44,896 nucleotides of DNA from Verrucomicrobiia bacterium. Lineage in GTDB: Bacteria; Verrucomicrobiota; Verrucomicrobiia; Verrucomicrobiales; DEV007. The notes under the pieces are model-generated. The model saw only the letters and a program-made list of their open reading frames with translations, was not told the origin of the DNA and made no database searches. Below are positions 16,114 through 24,451 of this stretch, in pieces. The translations under genes and the position numbers were made by a program. How positions within the stretch are numbered: position 1 is the first letter of the stretch; every line of letters begins with the position of its first letter. The DNA lies in the NCBI GenBank assembly GCA_020439945.1, contig JAGRPB010000017.1, forward strand, positions 1-44,896. Direction: 5' to 3'.

Positions 16114-17559
16114 ATGCTTCCGCCTTTTCCAACGGCGATCCGGTTCATGGCCGGGCTCGCCCTCGCCTTCGTCGCGTTCTCGCTGGCGGGATGCATGGTG
16201 GGACCGGATTTTCGGCGCCCGGACGTCTCGGCCCAGTTGCCGGAGGAATTTTCCGTCCCTGAGGGCTGGAAGCTTGCTGATCCACGGGACGATCAGCCGC
16301 GGGGCGAGTGGTGGAGGTGCTTCGACAGCGATCAGCTCGACACGCTCATTGGAAAGGCCCACGATCAGAATCAGGACCTAGCCGCCGCCGTCGCCCGCGT
16401 CGAGCAGGCCCGTGCCCTGTCCGCCGGTGCCCGCTCCGCCTGGTTTCCCACGATTGATTTCAGCCCGTCCGCCTACCGTCAACGGCGGTCCGGCACCATC
16501 AGCAACACGGCCCGAAATCTCGCCGGCGTCACCACCACCAATCTCTCGCTTCCCTTCACGCTCGATTATGAGATCGATTTCTGGGGTGAACTCCGGCGGG
16601 CCATCGAGGCGGCCGAGGCCGAGACCCTGGCCAGCGAGGCCACCCGCCGTCAGTTGGCGCTCTCGATCGAGAGCGAACTCGCCGCGCAGTATTTCACCCT
16701 GCGGGGCTATGACAGCGAAATCGCCCTTTACGAAGAAGCGGTCGACTTGCGAAACAAGTCGCTGGACCTCAATCGCAAGCGATTCAAGGCCGGCGACACC
16801 GACGAGGTCGACGTTTCTCGCGCCGAAACCGAACTCGCCGCCACCGAAGGCGATCTCATCGGGCTGCGCCAGAGTCGCGACGAAACCGAGCACGCCATCG
16901 CCGTTCTCGTCGGTGAACCCGCCTCCGCTTTCCAGATCGCCAGGAACCCACTGGGTGGAAATCCGCCCTCCGTTGGCATTTCACCCCCCACGGAACTGCT
17001 CGAGCGGCGCCCCGACATCGCCGCCGCCGAACGCATCATGATGGCGGAGAACGCCCGCATCGGCATCGCCAAAGCCGCTTTCTTTCCATCGGTCCGATTC
17101 AGCGCCACCGCCGGACTTGAGAGCGGCGGCACGGCGCATCTCTTCGACTACGCCAGTCGAACCTGGGGCCTGGGGCCGGAAGTGTCGTTGCCGATCTTCG
17201 ATGCCGGTCGCAACCAGGCTGGTCTCAAACGCGCCGAAGCCCGCTACGACGAGACGGTCGCCCAATATCGTAAGACCGTGCTCGATGCCGTGGAAGAAGT
17301 GGAGAATGCCCTGTCCGCGATCCGGAAACTGGAAGACCGCATCGCCGCCCAGGAGCGCACTGTCAATGCCGCCGCTCGTACCGTGGAACTCTCCCGCCGA
17401 CGTTACGATGCCGGGGTGGTCGCCTATTTCGAAGTCGTCGACGCCCAGCGGACCGAACTTGACGCCAAGCGTCTCCTCGTCCGTTTCCAGGCGGCCCGCT
17501 ACCTCGCCTCCATCGCGCTGGTGAAAGCGCTCGGTGGAGAGGTGATGAGTGATCAGTGA
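16114..17559 (+). CDS. Outer-membrane efflux lipoprotein (NodT/OprM family)
   Basis: The 481-residue protein has a lipoprotein signal ending LAGC (Cys27), followed by MVGPDFRRPDV, the hallmark start of NodT-type RND outer-membrane factors. Two repeats of the OEP domain follow, with long coiled helices (e.g. ARVEQARALSAGARSAWFP and KRAEARYDETVAQYRKTV) and the conserved RPDIAAAER. It forms the trimeric channel that completes the tripartite pump. Its TGA stop (17557-17559) lies in the second heptamer of a repeat element (17548-17666), so the last residues, VMSDQ, are partly repeat-encoded. Confidence 0.94.
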   Translation: MLPPFPTAIRFMAGLALAFVAFSLAGCMVGPDFRRPDVSAQLPEEFSVPEGWKLADPRDDQPRGEWWRCFDSDQLDTLIGKAHDQNQDLAAAVARVEQARALSAGARSAWFPTIDFSPSAYRQRRSGTISNTARNLAGVTTTNLSLPFTLDYEIDFWGELRRAIEAAEAETLASEATRRQLALSIESELAAQYFTLRGYDSEIALYEEAVDLRNKSLDLNRKRFKAGDTDEVDVSRAETELAATEGDLIGLRQSRDETEHAIAVLVGEPASAFQIARNPLGGNPPSVGISPPTELLERRPDIAAAERIMMAENARIGIAKAAFFPSVRFSATAGLESGGTAHLFDYASRTWGLGPEVSLPIFDAGRNQAGLKRAEARYDETVAQYRKTVLDAVEEVENALSAIRKLEDRIAAQERTVNAAARTVELSRRRYDAGVVAYFEVVDAQRTELDAKRLLVRFQAARYLASIALVKALGGEVMSDQ

Positions 17560-17666
17560 TCAGTGATCAGTGATCAGTTAAAAGTCGATAGCCGTGAGGG
17601 CATGCAAGGCTGTTACCTGCCTCTTCTAACTAATCACTTTTCACTCATCACTGATCACTTTTCACT
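17548..17666. repeat. Inverted heptamer-repeat element B (AGTNNNN arms)
   Basis: The left arm (17548-17589) is six heptamers: AGTGATC four times, then AGTTAAA and AGTCGAT. The right arm (17625-17666), read on the minus strand, is also six: AGTGAAA, AGTGATC, AGTGATG, AGTGAAA, AGTGATT, AGTTAGA. A 35-bp core with no repeat lies between. The arms are identical at about 30 of 42 positions and could form a long imperfect stem. The outer-membrane factor gene ends at a TGA in the left arm and the convergent MFS gene ends at the TGA of the first right-arm heptamer. Four AGTGATC copies give TGA in all three frames on both strands. Architecture matches 4084-4189. Confidence 0.85.
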
Positions 17667-18975
17667 CGCCAGAAAGCCGACTTCGAAACGTCTCCGCCGC
17701 CAGCCAGATCGCGACCAACGTGACCAGCGCGGTGGCGATCAGGTAGAGCGAAACCGACCACGATCGGTCACCGGACCACTCCAACAGGGCGGTGGCGATC
17801 ATCGGGGCGAGTCCGCCGGCGAAAGGTGAGGCGAGTTGGTAGCCGATCGAGGCACCGCTGTAGCGAACCCGTGTTCCGAACAGCTCGGAGAAAAAAGCCG
17901 CCTGCGGCCCGTACATGGCGGCATGCCCCACCAGCCCCAGGATGATCGCCAGCCAGACCAGCATGGTCACCTTCGTTTCCACGAGCCAGAAAAAGGGAAA
18001 CGCAAAGAGTGCGATGAAGATCGCGCCGCCCAGGTAGACCGGTCGACGGCCAATCCGGTCCGAGAGCCAACCGAAGCCAGGGATGGCAAAGATCTGGACC
18101 GCCGCCGCGATCCAGACGCCGAACAGGACCTTCTGCTTCTCCAGCCCGAGATGTTCGACCGCGTAGGACAGAACGAAGACGCTGAACAGGTAGAAGCAGG
18201 CGTTCTCCGCGAAGCGAGCTCCCATGGCGAGTAACACGTTGCGGGGATGCTTCAGGAAGACCTCGACCACGGGCAGCCTGCTCACCCCTTCCGCTTTTTG
18301 GGCCGCGGCAAACACCGGGCTCTCCAGGATGCGAAGCCGGATGAACATCCCGATCGCCAGCAAAACGCCACCCAACAGGAACGGCACCCTCCATCCCCAG
18401 GCCAGGAAAGTACTCTCGGGCATCCGCGATACCAGGGCGTAGACGCCGACCGACAACAGCAGGCCCACCGGCACTCCCATCTGGACGCAACTGCCATAGA
18501 ACCCTCGTCTCCCTTCGTGGCCATGCTCCACCGCCATCAGCACCGCGCCACCCCACTCACCGCCGACGCCGAACCCCTGGATGATCCGCAACAGGACGAG
18601 GAGAACCGGCGCCAGGATGCCCGCCGAATCGTAGGTCGGCAGGGCGCCGATCAGGAAGGTGGCCACGCCCATCAGCATGAGCGTCGTCACCAGCATCGCT
18701 TTCCGTCCGACCCGGTCGCCAAAATGTCCGAACACGACACCGCCCAGCGGACGGGCAAAAAAACCGATCGCGAAAGAGGCATAGGCCGCCATGCGTCCCA
18801 CGAACTCGGATTCAGCGTGGAAGAACAGGTCACCGAACACCAGTGCCGCCGCCGTCCCGTAAAGAAAAAAGTCGTACCACTCGATCGTGGTCCCGACAAA
18901 ACTCGCCAGCACCACTCGGCGCACGGCAGCACGGTCCGCATTCGAAACGACAGGCTCGTTTTTCTCGTCACTCAT
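17662..18975 (-). CDS. MFS transporter, metabolite:H+ symporter (MHS) type
   Basis: The 437-residue protein from ATG 18975 has 12 predicted membrane helices. The early motif [20 protein letters not shown] is characteristic of the MHS subfamily (KgtP, ShiA and ProP relatives), and [12 protein letters not shown] is the MFS loop 2-3 signature. Members take up small carboxylates or zwitterions with protons. It is the last gene of a three-gene unit: its ATG overlaps the 3' end of the CoA-transferase gene by 8 nt, which suggests that it imports the acid that the transferase activates. The TGA stop lies in heptamer repeat element B. A TTG at 18981 could add two residues but is less likely. Confidence 0.93.
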   Translation of the reverse strand: MSDEKNEPVVSNADRAAVRRVVLASFVGTTIEWYDFFLYGTAAALVFGDLFFHAESEFVGRMAAYASFAIGFFARPLGGVVFGHFGDRVGRKAMLVTTLMLMGVATFLIGALPTYDSAGILAPVLLVLLRIIQGFGVGGEWGGAVLMAVEHGHEGRRGFYGSCVQMGVPVGLLLSVGVYALVSRMPESTFLAWGWRVPFLLGGVLLAIGMFIRLRILESPVFAAAQKAEGVSRLPVVEVFLKHPRNVLLAMGARFAENACFYLFSVFVLSYAVEHLGLEKQKVLFGVWIAAAVQIFAIPGFGWLSDRIGRRPVYLGGAIFIALFAFPFFWLVETKVTMLVWLAIILGLVGHAAMYGPQAAFFSELFGTRVRYSGASIGYQLASPFAGGLAPMIATALLEWSGDRSWSVSLYLIATALVTLVAIWLAAETFRSRLSGE

Positions 18976-20515
18976 GACCAAAAATCCTCGCGGGCATCGG
19001 TTTCACCTCGCCGATGAAGGGCCGAAATCCCATCACGGCGAGCACGTCATTCTCCAGATCGATTCCCGGCGCCACCTCGATCAATTCCAATCCCTCCATC
19101 GTCAGTCTGAAAACGGCTCGTTCCGTCACGAAAAGGACCGCCTTTTCCGCCCGCCGGGCCATTTCACCGCTGAACGAAATCTGTTCGACCACCTCGACAA
19201 ATTTCCTCACGTCCCCTTCCCGCTCGATCACCAGTCGTCCCGATTCCGACCGAACTTCCAATCCACCCGAAGTCATCGTCCCGCAAAAAACGAGTCGTTT
19301 CGCGCTCTGGGAAATGTTCACGAATCCCCCCACCCCGGCCAGGCGAGAACCGAATCGCGAAACGTTCACGTTTCCCTTCCCATCAATCTGGGCCGCGCCG
19401 AGCGCCGCGAAATCGAGCCCACCCCCGTCGTAGAAATCGAATTGGGCGGGTTGATCGACGATCGCCTGCGGATGCACCGAAGCGCCGAAGCTGAGTCCGC
19501 CAGCCGGCATGCCTCCGATCGGGCCACTCTCGACGGTCAGGGTCACGTCATCGAGCAGGCCCCGTTCGGCCGCGATGCGGGCGATGCCCTCCGGCATTCC
19601 GATTCCCAGGTTGGCAATGTCACCCGGCCTGAGTTCGTCGCACGCTCGCTCCGCGATGATCCTTCTGGCACCGGGCGGCATCGGTTCCGCCACGAACAGG
19701 CTTTCTTCAGGATCGAAAGCCGCCGAGACGTAAGCCGGATTCATCCGTTCGGCGAAAGTCTGATCGTGTTCGGTTTCGTCGGCCAAGACGATGCGATCGA
19801 CCAACACTCCCGGCACCCGCACCGACTGCGGTGGTGCGGGTTTTTCGGAAAAACGTTTCACCTGGGCAATGACGATTCCGCCGGAGTTTCGCACCGCCTG
19901 GGCGATGGGAAGGACCTCGCCAAAGATCACCTCGTCTTCCATCGTCAGGTTTCCCAGAGGGTCGGCGCACGTCGCTCGAATGAGTCCGACAGTCAGCGGA
20001 AACCCCCGATAGAGGAGCCAGGTTTTTCCGGCCAGATCGACCCGCTCCACCAGCGGTTCCGTGGTTCGTTCGTTGAGGCGACCACCGCGATGCACGGGGT
20101 CGATGAAGGTGCCGAGTCCCACATGCGTGACGCAACCCGGACGCCCCGCCGCGATGTCGCGGATCAACTGGCAGACGACACCCTGCGGAAAATTGTAGGC
20201 CTCGATCTCATTCTCGATGGCGAGCTTTCCCAATTTCGGCGCCAGTGCCCAGTGGCCGCCGACCACGCGTTTCACCAGACCCGCATGCGCGAGGTGATTC
20301 AGTCCCCGATTCTTTCCGTCACCCTGTCCCGCCGCATAGAACAGGGTCAGGTCACGGGGTGACCCCTCTTCAATGAAGCGGCGTTCCAGGGCCGACGTCA
20401 GGGCTTCCGGATGGGCCGCCCCGACGAATCCGCCACAGACGACGGTGTCGCCATCGCGAATAGCACCGACCGCTTCCCTGGCCGAACAGACCTTCCTGTC
20501 CCGGGGCGCGCTCAT
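18968..20515 (-). CDS. CoA-transferase family I (acetate/3-oxoacid CoA-transferase, YdiF-like)
   Basis: The 515-residue protein (ATG 20515) combines the alpha and beta CoA-transferase halves in one chain. The N-terminal half has [18 protein letters not shown]. The C-terminal half has [14 protein letters not shown], then [15 protein letters not shown] with the likely catalytic Glu329, [19 protein letters not shown] and [17 protein letters not shown]. It moves CoA from one acyl-CoA to a free carboxylate in the cytoplasm; acetate or acetoacetate are typical acceptors, but the substrate is not certain. Its ATG overlaps the stop of the upstream SDR gene (ATGA) and its stop overlaps the MFS start, so the three are translationally coupled. 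The longer open frame to 20932 is a shadow of the SDR gene. Confidence 0.93.
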   Translation of the reverse strand: MSAPRDRKVCSAREAVGAIRDGDTVVCGGFVGAAHPEALTSALERRFIEEGSPRDLTLFYAAGQGDGKNRGLNHLAHAGLVKRVVGGHWALAPKLGKLAIENEIEAYNFPQGVVCQLIRDIAAGRPGCVTHVGLGTFIDPVHRGGRLNERTTEPLVERVDLAGKTWLLYRGFPLTVGLIRATCADPLGNLTMEDEVIFGEVLPIAQAVRNSGGIVIAQVKRFSEKPAPPQSVRVPGVLVDRIVLADETEHDQTFAERMNPAYVSAAFDPEESLFVAEPMPPGARRIIAERACDELRPGDIANLGIGMPEGIARIAAERGLLDDVTLTVESGPIGGMPAGGLSFGASVHPQAIVDQPAQFDFYDGGGLDFAALGAAQIDGKGNVNVSRFGSRLAGVGGFVNISQSAKRLVFCGTMTSGGLEVRSESGRLVIEREGDVRKFVEVVEQISFSGEMARRAEKAVLFVTERAVFRLTMEGLELIEVAPGIDLENDVLAVMGFRPFIGEVKPMPARIFGHE

Positions 20516-21264
20516 CCGAACCAACCACCGTTGACGTGAATCGTCTGCCCGGTCACGTAGCTTGCCAGGTCGCTGCACAGGAACAGGATCGCGGAGGCAA
20601 TTTCGTCCGGTTCTCCGAATCGCCCCAGCGGAACCAACTTCAGCATCTCCTCCCGGGCCGGGTCGGGAATCGACTGCCCCATCTCCGTGAGGACCACACC
20701 CGGCGCCACCGCGTTGACGGTGATTCCGCGTTTCGCCAACTCCTTGCTCAGCACCTTGGTCAACCCGACCACGCCCGCTTTCGCCGCCGAGTAGTTGGCT
20801 TGCCCGAAAAATCCCACGAATCCCGAGATCGACGCCATGCTGACAATGCGCCCGCCATCGTTGATCCGGGAAGCGGCTTCGCGACAGACGTGGTAAACGC
20901 CGGTCAGGTTGGTCTCGATCACGGCGCTCCACTCAGCGTCCTCCATCTTCGCGATCGATCGATCCCGAATGATGGCTGCGTTGTTGATCACGATGTCGAT
21001 GCCACCGAATTCCTCCGTCACCCGCTCGAACATCATCGCCACCGACTCCCGAGAGCGCACGTCGCCCTCGACCGCGATCGCTCGCTCGCCCAGCGAAGCG
21101 GCGCTGTCTTCGGCCTGCCTCCGGTTCCGCCCCTCGCCATCCTCGAAAAAGCTGATCGCCACCGAAGCACCGGCCCGGTGCAGCATCCGGGCGGTCGCCA
21201 GGCCGAGTCCCTGGCCTGCGCCGGTGATCACGGCTGTCTTGCCGGATAAGTCGATCGAAATCAT
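20512..21264 (-). CDS. SDR-family oxidoreductase (3-oxoacyl-ACP reductase-like)
   Basis: The 250-residue protein is a classical short-chain dehydrogenase. It has the NAD(P)-binding TGAGQGLG at residues 14-21, the NNAA motif, catalytic Tyr158 and Lys162 in YSAAK, and a C-terminal [17 protein letters not shown]. It resembles FabG and 3-hydroxyacyl dehydrogenases. It is the first gene of a unit with a CoA-transferase and an organic-acid type permease, so oxidation of an imported hydroxy-acid or reduction of a 3-oxoacyl-CoA is more likely than housekeeping fatty acid synthesis. The start is ATG 21264, no Shine-Dalgarno sequence is visible, and the divergent SSS transporter gene begins 119 bp away. 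Confidence 0.93.
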   Translation of the reverse strand: MISIDLSGKTAVITGAGQGLGLATARMLHRAGASVAISFFEDGEGRNRRQAEDSAASLGERAIAVEGDVRSRESVAMMFERVTEEFGGIDIVINNAAIIRDRSIAKMEDAEWSAVIETNLTGVYHVCREAASRINDGGRIVSMASISGFVGFFGQANYSAAKAGVVGLTKVLSKELAKRGITVNAVAPGVVLTEMGQSIPDPAREEMLKLVPLGRFGEPDEIASAILFLCSDLASYVTGQTIHVNGGWFG

Positions 21265-21383
21265 GGCGGCGAGATTAGCCGGTTGTCCGGCACGATGACA
21301 AATCGGAAAAGTGCGCGCATCCGCCCCATTTGTTCTGGCCCGTCGCGCGCCCCCGGTTCTACCATGCCGGCCACGCCTGTCTC

Positions 21384-22937
21384 ATGTCGTTTCCCGATTA
21401 CGCCACCGTCGCGGTTTACCTGCTCGTCATCATCGCGATCGGCTTCTTCTGTCGGCGACACCAGTCGCGCCGCGAGTTCTTCGCCGCGAGCGGTTCGATG
21501 GGCTGGTTCGTCGTCGGGCTCAGCGTCATGGCGACGCTTTTCTCCTCCAACAGTTTCGTCTTCTACCCATCGGCCGCCTTCGGCCACAGCCTGCGCATCG
21601 GTCTCTCGCTGGTGGCCTTCACCCTGATGACGCCCGTGGTGATCTGGATCTTCATTCCCATCTACGCCCGGCTCGAACTGGAAACCGCCTACGAGTATCT
21701 CGAGAAGCGTTTCCACGTTTCGGTTCGAACGCTGGCCAGCGGACTCTTCGTCCTGCTGCGGATCGGCTGGATGGCCTCGGCCACTTACGCGGCCTCCCTC
21801 GTCATCGCCCGGGTCGCCTCGGTCCCCCAACCGACCGTCATTCTCGTGCTGGGCGCGGTCGCCATTCTCTACACCATGCTCGGCGGTCTCCGGGCGGTGA
21901 TGTGGACCGATGTCGTCCAGTTCTTCGTCTTTGCCGCCACCATCCTGCTGACGCTCGGGCTCATCCTGATGAAAAGCGACAGCTCGGTGGCCGAAGTCTT
22001 TCACACTTATTTCGCCGGGCGGGAAGGATTGATTGTCGATTTCCAGTGGTCGATGTCGTTGAAATACGGAAGCTGGGCGATCCTGATCGGGATCTTCCTG
22101 GAATCCGTTTCCGCTTTCGGTGTCGACCAGGTGGCGGTCCAGCGCTACCTGTCCGCCCGGAGCCAGCGGGAATCGCAACTGGGCGCGGCGCTCAATCTGT
22201 TGGGAATGTGGATCGTCCTTCCGGGCCTGCTCCTGATCGGCGTCGGCCTCTTTCACTGGTTCTCGGTCCACCCGGGTGAGCTCGGTGCCGGCAGCCTGTC
22301 CGAGATCCTCACCGCCGATCCGAAATTCGCCGACGAGGCCATGCCCGAGTTCGTCAGACTCCATTTTCCGCCGGGCCTCGCGGGACTGTTTCTCGCCGCG
22401 CTGATCGCCGCCATCATGTCGAGCATCGATTCCGGCATTCACTCGGTCACCACCGCGCTCGTCGTCGATTTCCGCGACCGGCTTTTCCCCTCCCTGAAAC
22501 CTGCCACCCCGGGACGCGAGTTGCTTTCCATTCGCCTTCTCATCGTCACCATCGGTGTCCTCGCCATGGGACTCGCTTTCCTCGTGGGGCCACTCGGCGA
22601 CGTGTTCGCGATCGGAAAGAAACTCACCGCGGCCTTCGGCGGACCGCTTCTCGCCATTTTCGTGCTGGCCTTCTTTTTTCCCCGCGCCGCTTGGGGGGCG
22701 GTCCTCTTCAGTGTCTCTGCGGCGACGATCGTCACCCTTGTCCTGACGGTAAAGATGGATGGCGTGTGGTTCTCGGTCTGGTATTGGCCGATCGGATTCT
22801 TCCTGTCGCTCGCGCTCGGCTTGGCGACCGGTCTCGTTTTTCGAAGCGAACCCTCCGAGTTTACCTGGCGAAAAATCATGGCCCATCCGCCGCGATCGGC
22901 TTCCTCCTCATCCCCCGATTCCAACGATCCCTCATGA
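21384..22937 (+). CDS. Sodium:solute symporter (SSS family)
   Basis: The 517-residue protein has about 13 hydrophobic segments. It has the SSS features RREFFAASGSMGWFVVGLSV (TM2 start), ETAYEYLEKRFH, GGLRAVMWTDVVQFFVF, and AALIAAIMSSIDSGIHSVTT in the TM8 sodium-site region. This family imports sugars, sialic acids, amino acids or carboxylates with Na+; the substrate is not evident. ATG 21384 is chosen because homology begins there and the frame upstream has no family character. The stop overlaps the start of the creatininase-like gene by 4 nt (ATGA), so transporter and hydrolase should be made together and probably handle the same compound. Confidence 0.93.
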   Translation: MSFPDYATVAVYLLVIIAIGFFCRRHQSRREFFAASGSMGWFVVGLSVMATLFSSNSFVFYPSAAFGHSLRIGLSLVAFTLMTPVVIWIFIPIYARLELETAYEYLEKRFHVSVRTLASGLFVLLRIGWMASATYAASLVIARVASVPQPTVILVLGAVAILYTMLGGLRAVMWTDVVQFFVFAATILLTLGLILMKSDSSVAEVFHTYFAGREGLIVDFQWSMSLKYGSWAILIGIFLESVSAFGVDQVAVQRYLSARSQRESQLGAALNLLGMWIVLPGLLLIGVGLFHWFSVHPGELGAGSLSEILTADPKFADEAMPEFVRLHFPPGLAGLFLAALIAAIMSSIDSGIHSVTTALVVDFRDRLFPSLKPATPGRELLSIRLLIVTIGVLAMGLAFLVGPLGDVFAIGKKLTAAFGGPLLAIFVLAFFFPRAAWGAVLFSVSAATIVTLVLTVKMDGVWFSVWYWPIGFFLSLALGLATGLVFRSEPSEFTWRKIMAHPPRSASSSSPDSNDPS

Positions 22938-23695
22938 AATTCCACGAAATGACTTCCCCCGACCTGGCCGCGGTCGATCGGGAGAACACCCTCGCCGTCA
23001 TTCCCATCGCGGCCGTCGAGCAGCACGGCCCCCACCTTCCCACCGGCACCGATCACTTTCTCTGCACCGCCATGGCGGAGGCTCTCGAACAGCGCCTGCC
23101 CGACCGCCTTCTGATCACGCCGACGATGTGGCTAGGCGCCAGCGCGCACCATCTCCGCTTCGGTGCGACGCTGGATTCCGCGCTCGATTCCTACATCGAC
23201 ACCCTCTGCGACCTGGGGCGCTCGCTCCTGAACGACGGCTTTCGTCGAATCTTGTTCCTTAACGGTCACGGCGGCAACATTGATCCCATGAAAGTCGCCA
23301 TCCGAACCCTGCAGCGGGAACACCCCGAAGCCCTGATCGCCGCCGGCTGCTACTGGTCGCCCAGCGACGCCGAACGGGAAAGCATTCTCGAAGGCGATCA
23401 CAAGTTTGTCGGCCACGCCTGCGAATTCGAGACTTCTCTCATGCTCCTCATCCGCCCCGACCTGGTTCGACGCGACCGACTCGCCGACGCCGGTGAGCTT
23501 GTCACCGACAATCTGAACGGCGTCTTCCTTTCACGCGACATGCGGCATCGCACCCGGGAGGGCTGCACCGGCCGACCCGATCTGGCCACCGAGATCAAGG
23601 GTCGCCGCCTCTTCGAAGCCGCCGTGGAGAGGCTCATCGACACCTGCTCGGCCCTCTTGAACGCTCCGAAAGGCGCGAACTATCTGGGTCAGTAA
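22934..23695 (+). CDS. Creatininase-family amidohydrolase
   Basis: The 253-residue protein has the creatininase fold motifs VEQHGPHLPTGTDH (Glu29, His31, Asp40) and FLNGHGGNID (His112), which hold two metal ions, and a later CEFETSLML with a further acidic ligand. Relatives hydrolyse cyclic amides (creatinine) or formamides (e.g. FAPy deformylases and ArfB), and some process peptide cofactors such as mycofactocin. The overlap with the SSS transporter gene points to breakdown of an imported amide or lactam. A nitrogen-recovery role is inference. No mycofactocin genes are nearby, so an MftE role is unlikely. Confidence 0.91.
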   Translation: MKFHEMTSPDLAAVDRENTLAVIPIAAVEQHGPHLPTGTDHFLCTAMAEALEQRLPDRLLITPTMWLGASAHHLRFGATLDSALDSYIDTLCDLGRSLLNDGFRRILFLNGHGGNIDPMKVAIRTLQREHPEALIAAGCYWSPSDAERESILEGDHKFVGHACEFETSLMLLIRPDLVRRDRLADAGELVTDNLNGVFLSRDMRHRTREGCTGRPDLATEIKGRRLFEAAVERLIDTCSALLNAPKGANYLGQ

Positions 23696-23805
23696 GGCGC
23701 AAGCATTTCTAGAGAACGACGAACGTCATGCCTAGGTGAGACACGGCGTTCGCCGGAACCAGTTGCTGCCTTGAGGGATGGAACTGAACAACGACGAAAA
23801 CGGTT

Positions 23806-24276
23806 TCAGGCTGCCTTTTTCCAGATCGTGGCCTGCGGGATCTCGATCTCGGGAACGCCATCGAGGATGAAATCGATCGCGGCGTTGAACTGGCTGAGTG
23901 ATTCCTCGGTGTCCCTGCCGGCATCCTGCTCCTCGCGGCAATGCGCGGCCAGCAGGCAGGCTTCGCCGTAGGATCGCACGAGGAAAAACACGTTCGGTTC
24001 GACCGCGTGGATGCGGGCCTCCACGGCGGCGAAAGTGAGAGCCACGGCCCAACCCGTCAGTTCTTCGGGAGTGACTTCTTTCTTGTCGGCGCCCGCCTGC
24101 ATCTCGTCGAGAAAGTCCTTCAGCCGATACCAACGCTCGGAATGCTCGGAGATCAGGGCCAGTTCGGAAACAAGATCGGCAAGCGATTCCGCCGCCGCGT
24201 GGAGTCGCTGCGCCACCGACGCATCCGTCAGGGAGATTGTCGCGACCTTTGACTGAGGGGTAGTTGTGGTTGTCAT
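23806..24276 (-). CDS. Hypothetical helical protein (156 aa)
   Basis: From ATG 24276 this encodes 156 residues with a Thr-rich N-terminus (MTTTTTPQSKV) and then mostly amphipathic alpha helices, including VAQRLHAAAESLADLVSEL and TPEELTGWAVALTFAAVEA. There is no signal peptide, membrane span, Cys cluster or known motif. I do not recognise the family. The helical make-up would fit a small four-helix bundle or an adaptor subunit, but this is only description. It is a single gene, convergent with the creatininase gene. An in-frame start at 24309 is possible, but the sequence before the ATG has no protein-like features. Confidence 0.68.
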   Translation of the reverse strand: MTTTTTPQSKVATISLTDASVAQRLHAAAESLADLVSELALISEHSERWYRLKDFLDEMQAGADKKEVTPEELTGWAVALTFAAVEARIHAVEPNVFFLVRSYGEACLLAAHCREEQDAGRDTEESLSQFNAAIDFILDGVPEIEIPQATIWKKAA

Positions 24277-24451
24277 GGCGAACCGACAGAATTGCAGGTC
24301 AGATGCCATTCGATCGCTTCGAAGTTTCGAAGTTGATTATCAACCAGTTACGAGATTCGTTCACCGGCGGGAACGGGGGGGAGTCAAAATGCCGCCTTGC
24401 AAAACGCCCGTGCTTTCTGCATCGCACCGATCAAAACAGGCCCCTTCGTCG

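Noticed and set aside
14452..16362. Minus-strand open frame (636 codons) opposite the RND pump
   Set aside because: Low-complexity charged translation; the plus strand has all RND motifs.
17548..17666. CRISPR array
   Set aside because: Repeat units are 7 nt and directly adjacent, with no spacers of constant length and no cas genes nearby.
20516..20932. N-terminal extension of the CoA-transferase frame
   Set aside because: The extension overlaps the SDR gene, is Arg/Gly-rich and has no family similarity; the ATG at 20515 overlaps the SDR stop as expected in an operon.
21261..22886. Long minus-strand open frame (541 codons) opposite the SSS transporter
   Set aside because: Its translation is rich in Glu, Gly, Arg and His with no domain pattern, while the opposite strand encodes a clear membrane transporter. 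It arises from high GC and codon bias.
23744..23755. CGGCGTTCGCCG hairpin between the creatininase and hypothetical genes
   Set aside because: The stem is short with a very tight loop and lacks a T-tract; no better than chance in GC-rich DNA.
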